Assembly (NCBI GenBank): GCA_035577545.1
Contig: DATLVI010000024.1
Span: 62,001-126,000, forward strand
Length of the DNA: 64,000 bases
From: Verrucomicrobiia bacterium
GTDB lineage: Bacteria > Verrucomicrobiota > Verrucomicrobiia > Palsa-1439
Direction: 5' to 3'
Below the pieces are notes generated by a model, which did no database searches, was not told the origin of the DNA, and saw nothing but the letters and a program-made list of their open reading frames with translations. This document shows, in pieces, positions 9,957-18,202 of the stretch. A program made the position numbers and the translations under genes. Each line of letters starts with the position of its first letter. The first letter of the stretch is position 1.

Positions 9957-10045
9957 GCTTTGGCCTCACCAAGAAATCCTACGGCGTGGACAGTGCGGCC
10001 AGCAGCGGAAGAACGCAAGAACAAACGAAATGAAATACAGGGTTT

Positions 10046-10312
10046 ATGCCTGTGGTGTGCATCGCAATTTCTTGGTTTCGTAACCGGTTGGTGCAGGCTA
10101 TTCCCAAACAGTACAAGATCATCGGCGAGGCAATTCGCGGGTACCGAAAGAAGGCCGGCCTTACCCAGGAACGACTCTCCGAACTGGCCGACCTTCATCC
10201 GAACCACCTTGGAGAAATCGAGCGGGGCGAGACGTTTGTTTCCCTGCTTGCATTGATCAGGCTCGCCAAAGTTCTCAAAGTCCGCGTGCGCGATCTTGTG
10301 GCAAATATCTAG
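10046..10312 (+). CDS. XRE-family helix-turn-helix transcriptional regulator
   Basis: The small protein (88 residues from this ATG) is essentially one Cro/C1-type HTH: IIGEAIRGYRKKAGLTQERL, then SELADLHPNHLGEIERGETF and a C-terminal RLAKVLKVRVRDLV. The first 22 residues do not look like part of the fold, so a TTG or GTG codon near 10088-10091 could be the true start; the frame is secure, the start is not. The gene is divergent from the 1225-residue secreted protein and may control that module. The link is positional only. Confidence 0.8.
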   Translation: MPVVCIAISWFRNRLVQAIPKQYKIIGEAIRGYRKKAGLTQERLSELADLHPNHLGEIERGETFVSLLALIRLAKVLKVRVRDLVANI

Positions 10313-10392
10313 TCCGTTCGGCGAAATCCCATTATCGATTCACTGGCGCTTTTTTCTCGCGGCTGCGCGCTCCTTTCCCTACTCTTCACCCC

Positions 10393-11469
10393 GTGCGGAT
10401 TCTCGACAAATATCTGCTGCGCGAATTTGCCTGGCCGCTACTGTACTGCTTCGATGCGTTTGCGATGCTGATGATCGTGATCGATCTTTTCAGCACGCTC
10501 GACGAGTTCATCCAGTACCACGCCCGGCTCGGCACCGTCTTCCACTATTACCTGATTCTTTTCCCGGAAATGTTCGTCCTGATCATGCCGATGGCGCTGC
10601 TGTTGGGGCTGCTGTTCTGCCTGGCAAACCTCAGCAAGCACAATGAACTGATCGCCATGCGTGCCAGCGGCGTCAGCCTCCTGCGCCTTGCCGTGCCGTT
10701 GCTCGGCGTCGGTGCCGCCGCCACCCTCGCGGTGTTCGCCGTCAATGAATTATTCGTGCCGCGGGCCCGGGAAAATGCGGACGCTTTGCGAAACTCGGTG
10801 AAAGGCCGCGGCGAACGCGGCGTGCTGGAGAATTATTTCTTCGCAAATTCCGTCGAGCACCGCGACTGGTATGCGCGCCGGTTCGATACGCAAGCCTCGC
10901 GGATGGACAACACGGAGGTGCATGACCACAACGCCGACAATACGCCCCTGCGGGACGTGTACGCCGAGAGCGCCCGTTGGATCAACGGCCAGTGGCATTT
11001 TTTCGCCGCGGACATCTATGACTATCATCAGACGCCACCGCAGGTGGTTCGCGTGGCGGAGACGAATTTTCCCGCCATCAAGGAGACCCCCAAGCGACTG
11101 GCGGTCGAGGGAAAGAAGCCCGAACAATTGACCACGGGTGAATTGCGGCGCTACATCCGCACGCAGCGGCGTGCCAACCACCTGGCGGGCCTGGCCCGGT
11201 ACGAAGTCAACCTCCAGAATCGTTACGCGTTCCCGCTCACCTGCCTGATCGTCGTGTTGATGGGAATCCCGCTCGGAATGCGCGTGAGCCGGAGCGGTCC
11301 GTTGCTCGGGGTGGGGACGGCGCTCACGCTCGTCGTGGCGTTCTATTTCCTCAATAATATTACCGGCGCGTTTGGGGAAGGTGGCCGGATTCCACCGGTA
11401 GTGGCCGCCTGGCTGACGAATACGGTTTTCGCGGGCGTAGGTTTGGTCCTACTGGTCCGCGCCCGTTGA
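10393..11469 (+). CDS. LptF/LptG-family lipopolysaccharide export permease
   Basis: The 358-residue inner-membrane protein begins at GTG with MRILDKYLLREFAWPLLYCF, the usual start of YjgP/YjgQ (LptF/LptG) permeases. Three N-terminal membrane helices (to about residue 120) are followed by a periplasmic beta-jellyroll region (about 130-265) and three C-terminal helices including YAFPLTCLIVVLMGIPLGMR. LptF and LptG form the membrane part of the LptB2FG transporter that extracts LPS toward the LptC/A bridge. Only one permease gene is present here; its partner must lie elsewhere, and the sequence alone does not say F or G. No good ribosome-binding site is visible. The 3' end overlaps the convergent acpS by 21 bases. 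Confidence 0.9.
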   Translation: MRILDKYLLREFAWPLLYCFDAFAMLMIVIDLFSTLDEFIQYHARLGTVFHYYLILFPEMFVLIMPMALLLGLLFCLANLSKHNELIAMRASGVSLLRLAVPLLGVGAAATLAVFAVNELFVPRARENADALRNSVKGRGERGVLENYFFANSVEHRDWYARRFDTQASRMDNTEVHDHNADNTPLRDVYAESARWINGQWHFFAADIYDYHQTPPQVVRVAETNFPAIKETPKRLAVEGKKPEQLTTGELRRYIRTQRRANHLAGLARYEVNLQNRYAFPLTCLIVVLMGIPLGMRVSRSGPLLGVGTALTLVVAFYFLNNITGAFGEGGRIPPVVAAWLTNTVFAGVGLVLLVRAR

Positions 11470-11871
11470 CGGCGCCTGACCGACGATCACCGCCTGCGCC
11501 GCGGCATAGTCCTTCGAGTGTGAGAGGCTGACGAACATTTCCGTGACGCCGCGCGCCCGAGCCAGTTCCTCACCCTTGCCATGGAGCACCGCGTACGGCT
11601 CGCCGCTCTCGCGCTTGCGGATCTCCATGTCCTTCCAGCCAAGGTGATGCCCGATGCCGGTGCCGAAGGCCTTTGAGATGGCTTCCTTTGCCGCAAAGCG
11701 CGCGGCGAAATGCAGCGCGGGAAACTTCATGCTGTTGCAGTAGGCGACTTCGTCGGGCCAGAAACAACGTTTCAGGAACCGTTCGCCGAACTTGTCGAGG
11801 GAATCCTGGATGCGCGCGGTCTCGACGATGTCCACACCGGTGCCCAGAATGCGCATACCTTCATTCTTCAT
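11449..11871 (-). CDS. acpS: Holo-[acyl-carrier-protein] synthase
   Basis: AcpS transfers 4'-phosphopantetheine from coenzyme A to acyl carrier protein. The 140-residue product shows the family motifs [12 protein letters not shown] (Mg-binding Asp) and [17 protein letters not shown] (Glu of the second motif), and ends with [16 protein letters not shown]. An internal ATG ([12 protein letters not shown]) could be the true start. The annotated ATG overlaps the pdxJ stop in an ATGA, so the two are translated together; pdxJ-acpS is a widely conserved pair. The final residues run 21 bases into the end of the lptF/G-like gene on the other strand. Confidence 0.95.
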   Translation of the reverse strand: MKNEGMRILGTGVDIVETARIQDSLDKFGERFLKRCFWPDEVAYCNSMKFPALHFAARFAAKEAISKAFGTGIGHHLGWKDMEIRKRESGEPYAVLHGKGEELARARGVTEMFVSLSHSKDYAAAQAVIVGQAPSTGADQ

Positions 11872-12638
11872 CGCGTGGGTGGCACCATCAAGGCGAGCAT
11901 TTCGCGGACAGCCTGCCGTAACCCCGCGAAAAGCGCGCGGGACATGATGGAATGGCCCGTGTTCAATGTTTCCAGGTGTGGCACTGCGAGAATGGCCGGG
12001 GTGTTCTGGTAATTCAGGCCGTGCCCGGCGTTCACGCGCACTCCCAGCTTGTGCGCCAACTTTGCCGCCGTGGTCAATTTCTTGATCTCCGCCGCTTCCT
12101 CTAGTTCATGGCGCGCGTCCGCGAATGTGCCTGTGTGCAGTTCGACGAAATCCGCGCCCGCATCGGCCGCTGCGCGTATCTGCCGCGCGTCGGGATCCAC
12201 GAACAAGCTGACAACAATGCCGGCCTTCTTCAACCGCGCAATGGTGCGCGCGAGTGATTTGGCAGCGCCCGCCACATTCAAGCCGCCCTCGGTTGTGACT
12301 TCCTGCCGTTTCTCCGGCACGAGGCAAACTTCATCGGGCTTCACTTCCTCCGCAAAGGCGATGATCTCCGGCACGTCGGCCATTTCCAGATTCAAGCGCG
12401 TGCGGATGGTTTGGCGAAGCAGGCGGACGTCGCGATCCTGAATATGCCGCCGGTCCTCACGCAGGTGCACGGTGATGCCGTGGGCGCCGGCCAGTTCCAC
12501 CTCGACAGCCGCCCAGACCGGGTCCGGCTCGGGAATCGCGCCGGACAACCGGGGATTTCCCGGCGGGTATTGGGCAGAGCGGTAGCGCGCCTGTCGCAGG
12601 GTGGCGACATGATCGATGTTGACCCCGAGCTTCAGCAT
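11868..12638 (-). CDS. pdxJ: Pyridoxine 5'-phosphate synthase
   Basis: PdxJ condenses 1-deoxyxylulose-5-phosphate with 3-amino-2-oxopropyl phosphate to form pyridoxine 5'-phosphate in the DXP-dependent vitamin B6 route. The 256-residue protein has the typical start [15 protein letters not shown], the loop [17 protein letters not shown], the [17 protein letters not shown] segment, and the C-terminal phosphate-binding [12 protein letters not shown] and EVNTGHSIM-like [12 protein letters not shown]. Length is normal (TIM barrel, about 240-260). It is the first gene of the pdxJ-acpS pair. Confidence 0.97.
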   Translation of the reverse strand: MLKLGVNIDHVATLRQARYRSAQYPPGNPRLSGAIPEPDPVWAAVEVELAGAHGITVHLREDRRHIQDRDVRLLRQTIRTRLNLEMADVPEIIAFAEEVKPDEVCLVPEKRQEVTTEGGLNVAGAAKSLARTIARLKKAGIVVSLFVDPDARQIRAAADAGADFVELHTGTFADARHELEEAAEIKKLTTAAKLAHKLGVRVNAGHGLNYQNTPAILAVPHLETLNTGHSIMSRALFAGLRQAVREMLALMVPPTR

Positions 12639-12731
12639 GCGGACAGGTTACCCATTTCCGCGTTCGTCCGCAATGCTGCAACGCTCCGGTAAGGTGAGCG
12701 CCTGGCGGGCTGCTAATCGATGGACGCGAAG

Positions 12732-12956
12732 TTAGTTCAGGCTTCCCTGGGTGCGAACCGCCTCTTTGACGAACCGGTCCCAATGGGCGCGCTTCCAGCC
12801 GGGGAAGTGCTTTTGTAACCACTCGTGGGAGGCGCGCTCCCAGCCAATGTCCCTGCCCAGCTTCTCGCTTTCGATCCACTTGTATTTTTTAATCTCCTCT
12901 TGCTGAGACCGAAACACATCAGCGAGAGGGTCTTGTTTTCGATGTCGTAAAGTCAT
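12732..12956 (-). CDS. Small conserved-looking hypothetical protein (74 aa)
   Basis: I do not recognise a named domain. The 74-residue product is charged and tryptophan-rich (EEIKKYKWIESEKLGRDIGW, ASHEWLQKHFPGWKRAHW), has no signal or membrane segment, and is probably a soluble helical protein. A strong ribosome-binding site (AAGGAGGAGG, 7 bases before ATG) supports its being a real gene. It lies alone between pdxJ and glnD on the reverse strand. Confidence 0.7.
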   Translation of the reverse strand: MTLRHRKQDPLADVFRSQQEEIKKYKWIESEKLGRDIGWERASHEWLQKHFPGWKRAHWDRFVKEAVRTQGSLN

Positions 12957-13129
12957 TCAATCCTCCTCCTTGTGAGGAAAAACTTAGACGGACAATAACC
13001 CAAAATCAGGCGAAGTCAACCGGTCGGCTGTGACAAGTTGTCGACGGCATCGTTAATTGCTGCCGAAACACTTGCGGCTGGGGCATTTCAACTTGCCCGT
13101 TTCTGTCGTTGTCCCGTATTGTTTGCGCC

Positions 13130-15907
13130 ATGACGCAACAGGGTCACCTCGAAAAAGTGCTGCGGCACGCCGAGAAGCGGCTTGTCCTGAAGTCCGGTGC
13201 GCGTCCCGCTGAGATCCTCAATACCTACAAGAAATTCCTGAAAGTCGAGGAGCACCGCCTGCGCCTGTTGCACCATGCGGGCGGGGACGGACGAGAGATC
13301 GCGCAGGGCCGGGCGCAGGTGATGGACGTGGTGCTGCGCCACGTGTTGAAAGCGGCGGATGAAAACTACCGCCAAACTCACGACGGCGAGGTCGTGACCG
13401 TCTCGCTCGTGGCGATTGGCGGCTATGGGCGCGGCGAGCTCAGCCCGTATTCCGATATCGACATCATGTTTTTGCACGGCACACCCGGTCGTGGCACTTC
13501 CCACCATCCGTACCTGAAGGAAATGGTCGAACAGGTTCTCTACATGCTGTGGGATGTTGGTCTGAAGGTCGGCCATTCCACCCGTTCGATCGCGGAAGCC
13601 ACCGCGCAAGCCAACATGGACATGCAGTCCAAGACCTCGATGATCGAATCCCGACTGCTGACCGGCGATGAAAAGATCTATGAGTCGTTTCGCAATGCGC
13701 TCGTCAAGGAGTGCGTCAAGGGGCACGAGGACGAATACATCGCCGCGCGCATGGAGGACCAGAAAGTCCGCCACGAGAAATTCGGCGACTCGGTCTATTT
13801 GCAGGAGCCGAACGTCAAAGGCGGTTGCGGCGGCCTGCGCGATTTCCAAAACCTGATCTGGATGTCATTTTTCAAATACGGTTGCCGGAGACTTTCGGAA
13901 TTGCGCCAACGCGGCTTTCTAGAGGCCAGCGAGCAGCGCCAGCTTGATGCCGCGTACGATTTCATCCTGCGCGTGCGGAATTCGATGCACTACATGACCA
14001 ATCGCGCCTGCGACGTCATCGGTCTGGGGTTACAGCCGCAGATTGCTTCGGAATTCGGTTATCGCCAGCACGACCTGCTGCGGCGGACCGAGGCGTTCAT
14101 GCGCGACTATTACATGCACTCGCGCAATATCTTCCTGCTCACCAACGCGCTGGCCGATCGCATGGCCCTCAAGCCGTCAAAGCCATCGCGGCTGGGCACG
14201 CTGCTCGGGCGACGCCCGCGCAAGGCGGAGGCGATTGACGGATTTTTGATCCGCGACGGCCTGATCTCCGCGAGCGAGCCGACGATCTTCAAGCAGGACC
14301 CATTGCGGCTGATGCGCGTGTTCCGCTACGTGCAACAGCGCGAGGTGGAATTGAGCCCGGAGTTGCGCTCGCAGATACGGCAGAACCTTAAATGGGTCGA
14401 TCGTTCGTTCCAGCGTTCGCCCGAAGCTCGCGACACGTTCCTCGGCATCATGCAACATAAGGGACAAGTCGCCCGCATCCTGCGGCGGATGCACGAGGTC
14501 GAGTTCCTCGGAAGATATATTCCCGAGTTTGGCCGGCTCACGTGCCTGGTCCAGCACGAGTTCTTCCATCGCTACACAGCGGATGAACACACGCTCCAGG
14601 TGATCGAACATCTTGACCGCATCATCGACGCGACCGAACCGCCGCACACCAACTACAAGAGGATTTTTCAGCAACTGGAACACCCGCACGTGCTCTACCT
14701 CGCGCTGTTGCTTCACGACGTTGGGAAGGCTGCGAACGTGGACCACCATGCGGAAGCCAGCCTCGAAATGTCACGCAAGGTGGCGGACCGGCTGCGGCTC
14801 GGCGACGATGAGACGGCGCAGTTGCTCTTCCTGGTGCGCGACCACCTCAAGCTCTCCATGTTGTCCCAGCGGCGCGACCTTGACGACCAGGCCACGATCG
14901 ACGCCGCGGCCCGCATCGTGAAAACCGAGGTGAGCCTCAACCAGTTGCTCCTGCTCACGTTCGCCGACGCGGCCGGCACGAGCCTCAAGACGTGGACGGA
15001 CTGGAAAGAGGCGTTGCTTTGGGAGTTGTACCACCGCACGAGACAAACCCTCACCGGGGCGGAGCGCGCGCGCGACATCCTTTCGCGACGCATCGAGCAG
15101 TTGTACAAGGAAGTCAGCGCGAAACTGAAAAGCCAACTGCCGCTCGAGGAGATTTATTCGCATTTCGAATTGATGCCGGCGAGCTATTACATCAACACCA
15201 GCGCGGACGACATCGAGCGCCACCTGATGGTGATTCATCGCTTCCTGACGCGGCAGTTGGAAGTTGAGGAAGCCGCGGACGCCCTAGTCCCCGTGGTGGA
15301 CTGGCAGTCGTTCCCCGCGCAGAGTTACTCGCAGGTGTCGATCTGCACCTGGGACCGCCTTGGGTTGTTCTCGAAAATCTGCGGGGCCCTGGCTTCGGCG
15401 GAATTGAACATCCTGCGCGCGAGCGTCTACACCCGCGGCGACCACGTGGTGCTCGATGTGTTCGATGTTTGCGACAAGGAACTCGCGGCGGTCACGGACC
15501 AGCGCGCGATCCAGACTGCGGAAGGAATGCTGGAGCGGATGCTGAGCAATCGCGAGAACATCGAGTTTCCCGAGGTGCTCAAGCGGCTGCGCGCGATTCG
15601 CGGCGAGACCCCCCGGATTCGCGAGGTGCGCATCCCGACCATTATCGACATCGACAACGAGATCAGCAAGGTCCGGACGATTGTCGAGGTCCAGACCGAA
15701 GACCGGCTCGGTCTGCTCTTCACGATCACGCACACGCTCAGCGAACTGAACCTCGATATCAGTTTCGCCAAGATTTCCACGGAAAAGGGCGCGGCCATCG
15801 ACGTGTTCTATGTCCAGGACCAGCTCGGCAAGAAAATTACCGACGAAGCGCGTCTGGACGGCATCCGCGGGAAACTCGAAACGGCGATCAATCTCCTGGC
15901 GAGCTGA
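13130..15907 (+). CDS. glnD: [Protein-PII] uridylyltransferase / uridylyl-removing enzyme
   Basis: GlnD senses glutamine and adds or removes UMP on PII proteins, controlling nitrogen assimilation. From the ATG at 13130 the product has 925 residues; a TTG seven codons earlier is also open. The nucleotidyltransferase motif GGYGRGELSPYSDIDI is at about 97-112. The HD hydrolase motif LLLHDVGKAANVDHH is near 525. Two ACT domains follow near 735 (CTWDRLGLFSKICGAL) and 850 (TEDRLGLLFTITHTL). Domain order and length match complete GlnD, so it should be bifunctional. No glnB or glnK gene is in the window, but gltBD, a downstream arm of the same pathway, is at the right end. Confidence 0.96.
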   Translation: MTQQGHLEKVLRHAEKRLVLKSGARPAEILNTYKKFLKVEEHRLRLLHHAGGDGREIAQGRAQVMDVVLRHVLKAADENYRQTHDGEVVTVSLVAIGGYGRGELSPYSDIDIMFLHGTPGRGTSHHPYLKEMVEQVLYMLWDVGLKVGHSTRSIAEATAQANMDMQSKTSMIESRLLTGDEKIYESFRNALVKECVKGHEDEYIAARMEDQKVRHEKFGDSVYLQEPNVKGGCGGLRDFQNLIWMSFFKYGCRRLSELRQRGFLEASEQRQLDAAYDFILRVRNSMHYMTNRACDVIGLGLQPQIASEFGYRQHDLLRRTEAFMRDYYMHSRNIFLLTNALADRMALKPSKPSRLGTLLGRRPRKAEAIDGFLIRDGLISASEPTIFKQDPLRLMRVFRYVQQREVELSPELRSQIRQNLKWVDRSFQRSPEARDTFLGIMQHKGQVARILRRMHEVEFLGRYIPEFGRLTCLVQHEFFHRYTADEHTLQVIEHLDRIIDATEPPHTNYKRIFQQLEHPHVLYLALLLHDVGKAANVDHHAEASLEMSRKVADRLRLGDDETAQLLFLVRDHLKLSMLSQRRDLDDQATIDAAARIVKTEVSLNQLLLLTFADAAGTSLKTWTDWKEALLWELYHRTRQTLTGAERARDILSRRIEQLYKEVSAKLKSQLPLEEIYSHFELMPASYYINTSADDIERHLMVIHRFLTRQLEVEEAADALVPVVDWQSFPAQSYSQVSICTWDRLGLFSKICGALASAELNILRASVYTRGDHVVLDVFDVCDKELAAVTDQRAIQTAEGMLERMLSNRENIEFPEVLKRLRAIRGETPRIREVRIPTIIDIDNEISKVRTIVEVQTEDRLGLLFTITHTLSELNLDISFAKISTEKGAAIDVFYVQDQLGKKITDEARLDGIRGKLETAINLLAS

Positions 15908-15915
15908 TTCGAATC

Positions 15916-15960
15916 TGCCGATGGGCCTTGCAAGATGTTTGAATCGCGCTACCATCGGCA
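15916..15960. repeat. Inverted repeat between glnD and the glycosidase gene
   Basis: TGCCGATGG (15916-15924) is perfectly complementary to CCATCGGCA (15952-15960), with 27 bases between. The right arm ends three bases before the glycosidase start codon. No T-run follows, so it is a poor terminator candidate. It could be an operator or an mRNA hairpin that occludes the start. Confidence 0.4.
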
Positions 15961-15963
15961 AAC

Positions 15964-17355
15964 ATGCCCGATGACGTCTTTAGGAATGGAGATATCCGAC
16001 TCTTACGCGGAAGATCAGTGTACCAGGCGGCGCGGACTGGCTTCGCGTTGACGGGACTGCTGGTAGCGATAACAATTTCAGCGCTGTTTCACAATACGGC
16101 GTTGGCGGATGGTCCGGTACGCGTTGAGGTGGTGAAAACGGCCGATGGTTGGCAGTTGTTGCGCGACGGCAAACCCTATTTCATCAAGGGCGTTGGTGGA
16201 GACGCGTCGAAGCAATTGCTGGCCCAATATGGCGGGAACTGTTTCCGCACGTGGAGCGCCGATCGCCTTGTCGACGATTTGGATGACGCTCGGAAGTTCG
16301 GGTTAACGGTGATCTCGGGAATGTGGATCGGCCACAAGCGGGGGGGCTTCGACTACCACAACGCCGAGCAGGTGAAGAGACAACTGGACAGGGCGCGTGA
16401 GACTGTCCGGCGCTACCGCGATGATCCGGCATTGCTCCTCTGGGCCATCGGCAATGAAATGGAGAATGACGAGCCCGCCGGTGACCCGGCCGTGTGGCAG
16501 GCGATCGAGGACATCGCGGCCATGATCAAGAAGGAAGACCCGAACCACCCCACGATGACGGTCATCGCGGAGCTTGGCACCGATAAAGTTTCGCAATTCA
16601 ACAAGAACTGCCCGGATGTCGATATCCTTGGCCTCAATACGTACGCGGGCGCCTCGACGATTGGCGAGCGCTACAAGAAAGCCGGGGGCACGAAGCCGTA
16701 CATCATCACGGAATTCGGCCCGCCGGGGCAGTGGGAGACGAAGAAGAAGCCGTGGGGCGGCGTGCCGGAATTAACCAGCACGGAGAAGGCGGTTCAGTAC
16801 CGGAAGTCATACCTGGGGGCCGTGGTTGGCGAGAAGGGATGGTGCCTCGGCTCGTGCGCTTTCCTCTGGGGCAACAAGCGCGAGGCGTCGGCGACGTGGT
16901 ACGGGATGTTCCTGCCCGATGGCACCAAGGTCGCCGCGGTCGATACGATGAGCGAACTGTGGACCGGCAAACCGGTTAGCAATCCCTGCCCGCAAATCAA
17001 CAGTTTGAAGCTGGTGGATGGCGACGGCCGGGTGGAGACGGGTGCGGTGGTGCGCGTGTTGCTCGATGCCAGCAGCATGAACGGCGAACCGATCAAAGTG
17101 ACCTGGGAGTTGCAGCGCGATATGTTCCGCTACCAGGTCGCCGCAGAAGGCGCGGCGGGCGCGTCAGGCTTCCCCGAAGCGATTGTCAACGTGACAGACC
17201 GCGGCGCTGAAGTGAAAATGCCGACAATCCCCGGCGGCTACCGTCTCTACGCGTTCGTGCACACCGCCCACAACGGCGGCGCCGTGGCCACCCTGTGCCT
17301 TTTCGTGAATCCCCCCGCGGCCCAGCCGACGGCGACGAAGGCGGCGGTACCGTAG
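15964..17355 (+). CDS. Secreted clan-A glycoside hydrolase (GH2/GH5-like TIM barrel)
   Basis: The 463-residue product has a basic N-terminus and one hydrophobic segment (ALTGLLVAITISALFHNTALA, residues about 28-48) acting as a signal peptide or anchor. The following domain reads DGWQLLRDGKPYFIKGVGGD, then LLLWAIGNEMEND with the likely acid/base Glu165 and PYIITEFGPPG with the likely nucleophile Glu250, as in retaining TIM-barrel glycosidases. Only the catalytic barrel of a GH2-like enzyme is present; the last 120 residues look like a beta-sandwich. The substrate cannot be read from the sequence. The gene follows glnD after a 56-base gap containing an inverted repeat and has no clear ribosome-binding site, so the start is moderately sure. 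Confidence 0.75.
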   Translation: MPDDVFRNGDIRLLRGRSVYQAARTGFALTGLLVAITISALFHNTALADGPVRVEVVKTADGWQLLRDGKPYFIKGVGGDASKQLLAQYGGNCFRTWSADRLVDDLDDARKFGLTVISGMWIGHKRGGFDYHNAEQVKRQLDRARETVRRYRDDPALLLWAIGNEMENDEPAGDPAVWQAIEDIAAMIKKEDPNHPTMTVIAELGTDKVSQFNKNCPDVDILGLNTYAGASTIGERYKKAGGTKPYIITEFGPPGQWETKKKPWGGVPELTSTEKAVQYRKSYLGAVVGEKGWCLGSCAFLWGNKREASATWYGMFLPDGTKVAAVDTMSELWTGKPVSNPCPQINSLKLVDGDGRVETGAVVRVLLDASSMNGEPIKVTWELQRDMFRYQVAAEGAAGASGFPEAIVNVTDRGAEVKMPTIPGGYRLYAFVHTAHNGGAVATLCLFVNPPAAQPTATKAAVP

Positions 17356-17458
17356 GTCGGGCAAACCGATGGTCTAGATGCCGTCTTGCTGACCGAGAAC
17401 CTGAGGCGATGTCGGTTCTGTCAGCGTAAATGCATCGCGTCGTTTCGTCGGAGCGCGC

Positions 17459-18202
17459 TCACTTATCGTAACGGAGGTTACGGCGCAAGAGCTGCCCGAT
17501 GAGCAGCGAATTCACGTGCCCATCGACCATAAGGAAATTCGCGCCGGTATTATTAGAATGGCGCCAACGGATAAGGCCAACGCCACTGGGGCCATCAGTA
17601 TTCGCTCCCGCAGGCTCCGCGTTGTTCGGGTTAATGCCAGGGTAAGCGATGGTGGTGTCAGCGAGTTGATCCGAACAGGCCTGGGCATCGAACGCGCCCG
17701 CAAAGTCAACGGACTGCTGGCAGCCGTCAAAGACCATGACCACTTCACTGGGGCGAATGCATTGGCTCATTTTGTAGGTCACAGGTAACGGCGTGCAAGG
17801 CGATGGCGAGCACCAGAACATCGCTCGATGAGCGGTGTACGTCAGGTTTACCGTTGTACCGGGTGGTGGTATCAGCACGGCCGCCGGACAGATAAACACA
17901 GAACTCTTCGCGGGGCCCGACGTATAGGTGATGTGACTCATCCCCACATAGGGCCCGACGAGCAAGTGCCAATCTGTTGCCCCCCCACCGCTTACGTACC
18001 CCGGCGGGAAGAAATCGTTGTTGTCGCTGGCGTACATGGTGATGGCCTGGCCGATTTCGCGCAGATTATTTGCGCACAGCGCACGCTGAAGAGTGTCATG
18101 GTCCGATTGCAGGGTGGGTAATAGGGCGACGATCAATAACGAGCCGACGGCGACGCCGACCAGCAACTGCGGCAGTGTAAACGCGACGCGATTTTTCATC
18201 AT
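17459..18202 (-). CDS. Type II secretion-like pseudopilin with unusual N-terminus
   Basis: The chosen ATG (18202) overlaps the stop codon of the upstream secreted protein in an ATGA, giving 247 residues; a longer open frame would run into that gene. The N-terminus VAFTLPQLLVGVAVGSLLIV is a class III prepilin signal, but the fifth mature residue is Gln instead of the usual Glu, and Ile is replaced by Pro. The body has a pseudopilin-like ANNLREIGQAITMYASDNNDFFPPG helix and ends with RWRHSNNTGANFLMVDGHV, an H-x11-DG version of the H-X9-DG tail seen in Planctomycetes and Verrucomicrobia. It is probably a minor pseudopilin or a substrate-linked pilin. Six or more cysteines suggest disulphides. Confidence 0.75.
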   Translation of the reverse strand: MMKNRVAFTLPQLLVGVAVGSLLIVALLPTLQSDHDTLQRALCANNLREIGQAITMYASDNNDFFPPGYVSGGGATDWHLLVGPYVGMSHITYTSGPAKSSVFICPAAVLIPPPGTTVNLTYTAHRAMFWCSPSPCTPLPVTYKMSQCIRPSEVVMVFDGCQQSVDFAGAFDAQACSDQLADTTIAYPGINPNNAEPAGANTDGPSGVGLIRWRHSNNTGANFLMVDGHVNSLLIGQLLRRNLRYDK

